Made by a program: the position numbers and the translations under genes
The notes under the pieces: generated by a model
Databases searched by the model: none
What the model saw: only the letters and a program-made list of their open reading frames with translations
Told to the model about the DNA's origin: nothing
Shown here: piece by piece, positions 63,110 through 64,000 of the stretch
Layout of the letters: the number at the start of each line of letters is the position of its first letter
How positions within the stretch are numbered: the stretch's first letter is position 1
Assembly: GCF_002252505.1 (NCBI RefSeq)
Contig: NZ_NNRL01000163.1
Span: forward strand, 563,981-627,980
Direction: 5' to 3'
DNA length: 64,000 nucleotides
From: Brucella grignonensis
Lineage (GTDB): Bacteria > Pseudomonadota > Alphaproteobacteria > Rhizobiales > Rhizobiaceae

Positions 63110-63727
63110 ATGTTCGTGTCCACGGCGTTTGCCCAAACCGCCACCGAATCGCAACCGGCACCAGCTGCTGGTGAGCACGGCGCAGCCGATGCTGTGCACA
63201 CCGAAACCGGGGTCGCGCACGATGCCGGACACGGCAGCGGCGTATTCCCGCCGTTTGATTCCACCCATTACGCATCGCAGCTTCTGTGGCTGGCGATCAC
63301 TTTCGGTCTTTTCTATCTGTTCCTGTCCCGCGTGGTTCTGCCACGTATCGGCGGTGTGATCGAAAACCGTCGTGACCGTATCGCACAGGATCTCGAGCAG
63401 GCTGCCCGCCTCAAGCAGGATGCAGACAACGCCATTGCTGCTTACGAGCAGGAGCTGGCCGCTGCGCGCACCAAGGCTGCTTCGATTGCCGAAGCTGCTC
63501 GCGAAAAGGGCAAGGGCGAAGCAGACGCGGAACGTGCGACTGCGGAAGCTGCTCTGGAAAGCAAGCTGACTGAAGCTGAAGAACGTATCGCCGCAATCAA
63601 GGCCAAGGCCATGAGCGATGTCGGTACGATCGCCGAAGAAACCACGTCTGCGATTGTAGAACAGCTTTTGGGAACCAAGGCCGATAAGGCCGACGTGACC
63701 GCAGCAGTTAAAACCGCAAACGCCTGA
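63110..63727 (+). CDS. atpF': ATP synthase F0 subunit b' (b2)
   Basis: A 205-residue stator subunit. A long N-terminal extension rich in Ala, Gly and His ('[17 protein letters not shown]') precedes the helix '[20 protein letters not shown]' near residue 58, then a long Ala/Glu/Lys coiled coil. It pairs with the b subunit encoded next. The spacer before it (62962-63109) has an inverted repeat AGCATGTT/AACATGCT around a CCGGA/TCCGG stem. It ends 10 bases before atpF. Confidence 0.93.
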   Translation: MFVSTAFAQTATESQPAPAAGEHGAADAVHTETGVAHDAGHGSGVFPPFDSTHYASQLLWLAITFGLFYLFLSRVVLPRIGGVIENRRDRIAQDLEQAARLKQDADNAIAAYEQELAAARTKAASIAEAAREKGKGEADAERATAEAALESKLTEAEERIAAIKAKAMSDVGTIAEETTSAIVEQLLGTKADKADVTAAVKTANA

Positions 63728-63737
63728 GGAGACGAAA

Positions 63738-64000
63738 ATGGACGCAACATTTTGGGCATTTATTGCTCTTCTTCTCTTCATTGCACTGATTGTTTACCTG
63801 AAGGTTCCTGGCATGATCGGTCGCTCGCTTGATGAGCGCGCCGAAAATATCAAGAAGGAACTCGAAGAAGCCCGCACCCTGCGCGAAGAAGCTCAGCAGC
63901 TTCTTGCTGAATATCATCGCAAGCGTAAGGAAGCGGAAAAAGAAGCTGGCGATATCGTCGCTGCTGCAGAGCGCGAAGCAAAAGCTCTTCTCGAAGATGC
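63738..64000 (+). CDS. atpF: ATP synthase F0 subunit b (partial, cut by window end)
   Basis: The first 87 codons are present. It starts 'DATFWAFIALLLFIALIVYL', the membrane helix, then a charged coiled coil ('SLDERAENIKKELEEARTLR'). GAGGAG lies before the ATG at 63738. The remainder continues past base 64000. Confidence 0.92.
   Translation, partial: MDATFWAFIALLLFIALIVYLKVPGMIGRSLDERAENIKKELEEARTLREEAQQLLAEYHRKRKEAEKEAGDIVAAAEREAKALLED

Noticed and set aside
1-64000. tRNA, rRNA, CRISPR arrays, IS elements, integrase genes
   Set aside because: No cloverleaf-like, regularly spaced repeat or transposase/integrase sequence was recognised anywhere by eye. A tRNAscan or ISfinder search would be decisive.

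Overview
The window reads as a contiguous chromosomal segment of an alphaproteobacterium in the Brucellaceae (Brucella/Ochrobactrum type). The evidence is the gene content: bacA, an IalB-family protein, a FixK/FNR-controlled ccoNOQP-ccoGHIS pair, the split atpIBEF'F operon start, and several copies of a roughly 100-bp palindromic intergenic repeat of the kind common in these genomes. Almost every gene is assignable to a family. No tRNA, rRNA, CRISPR array, transposase or integrase gene was seen.

Layout. 0-5.5 kb: an alpha/beta-hydrolase lipoprotein, panC-panB (pantothenate), a frameshifted TetR pseudogene, a catB-type acetyltransferase and ferredoxin-NADP reductase. 5.8-13.8 kb: an MFS transporter, the carboxyspermidine pair (decarboxylase nspC and its partner dehydrogenase), a proline-racemase-family enzyme with Ser/Thr in place of the two catalytic Cys, a MATE pump and an IalB-like protein. 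14-31.8 kb: a catabolic island taking guanine and xanthine through urate, allantoin and ureidoglycine towards glyoxylate and then to 2-phosphoglycerate (allE, a puuE-uraD fusion, uraH, xdhABC, a LysR regulator, puuD, guaD, an IclR regulator, gcl, hyi, glxR, glycerate kinase). The allantoate and ureidoglycolate steps are not encoded here. 31.8-39.9 kb: the cbb3 oxidase genes ccoNOQP and ccoGHIS, including two small genes (ccoQ, ccoS), with a perfect FNR/FixK box ahead of ccoN.

40-47.6 kb: a QseBC/PmrAB-like two-component system separated from dsbD by a direct-repeat operator, then an L,D-transpeptidase and a DsbA-like oxidoreductase, then ada followed by an overlapping 2OG-Fe(II) oxygenase gene. 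47.6-53 kb: an ArsC/Spx-like protein, an FUSC-family membrane protein, a YbfB-type MFS transporter, bacA and a secreted polysaccharide deacetylase. 53-61 kb: a YfgM-like protein, the GTPase der, an AT-rich MltR-like gene lying between two copies of the der 3' end and terminator, an alpha/beta hydrolase, a short Hsp70 homologue, a second L,D-transpeptidase, a small exported protein and a SleB-type cell-wall hydrolase. 61.2-64 kb: the start of the F0 operon (atpI, atpB, atpE, atpF', and atpF cut by the window end).

Nothing here is clearly a wholly new system. The parts most worth a second look are the MltR-like gene inserted at der, the ada/oxygenase operon, the Ser/Thr proline-racemase homologue, the two-component/Dsb/transpeptidase neighbourhood with its operator, the half-site cluster upstream of gcl, and a leader able to form alternative stems upstream of atpB. 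All functional statements are read from sequence and family knowledge; no database search was run.
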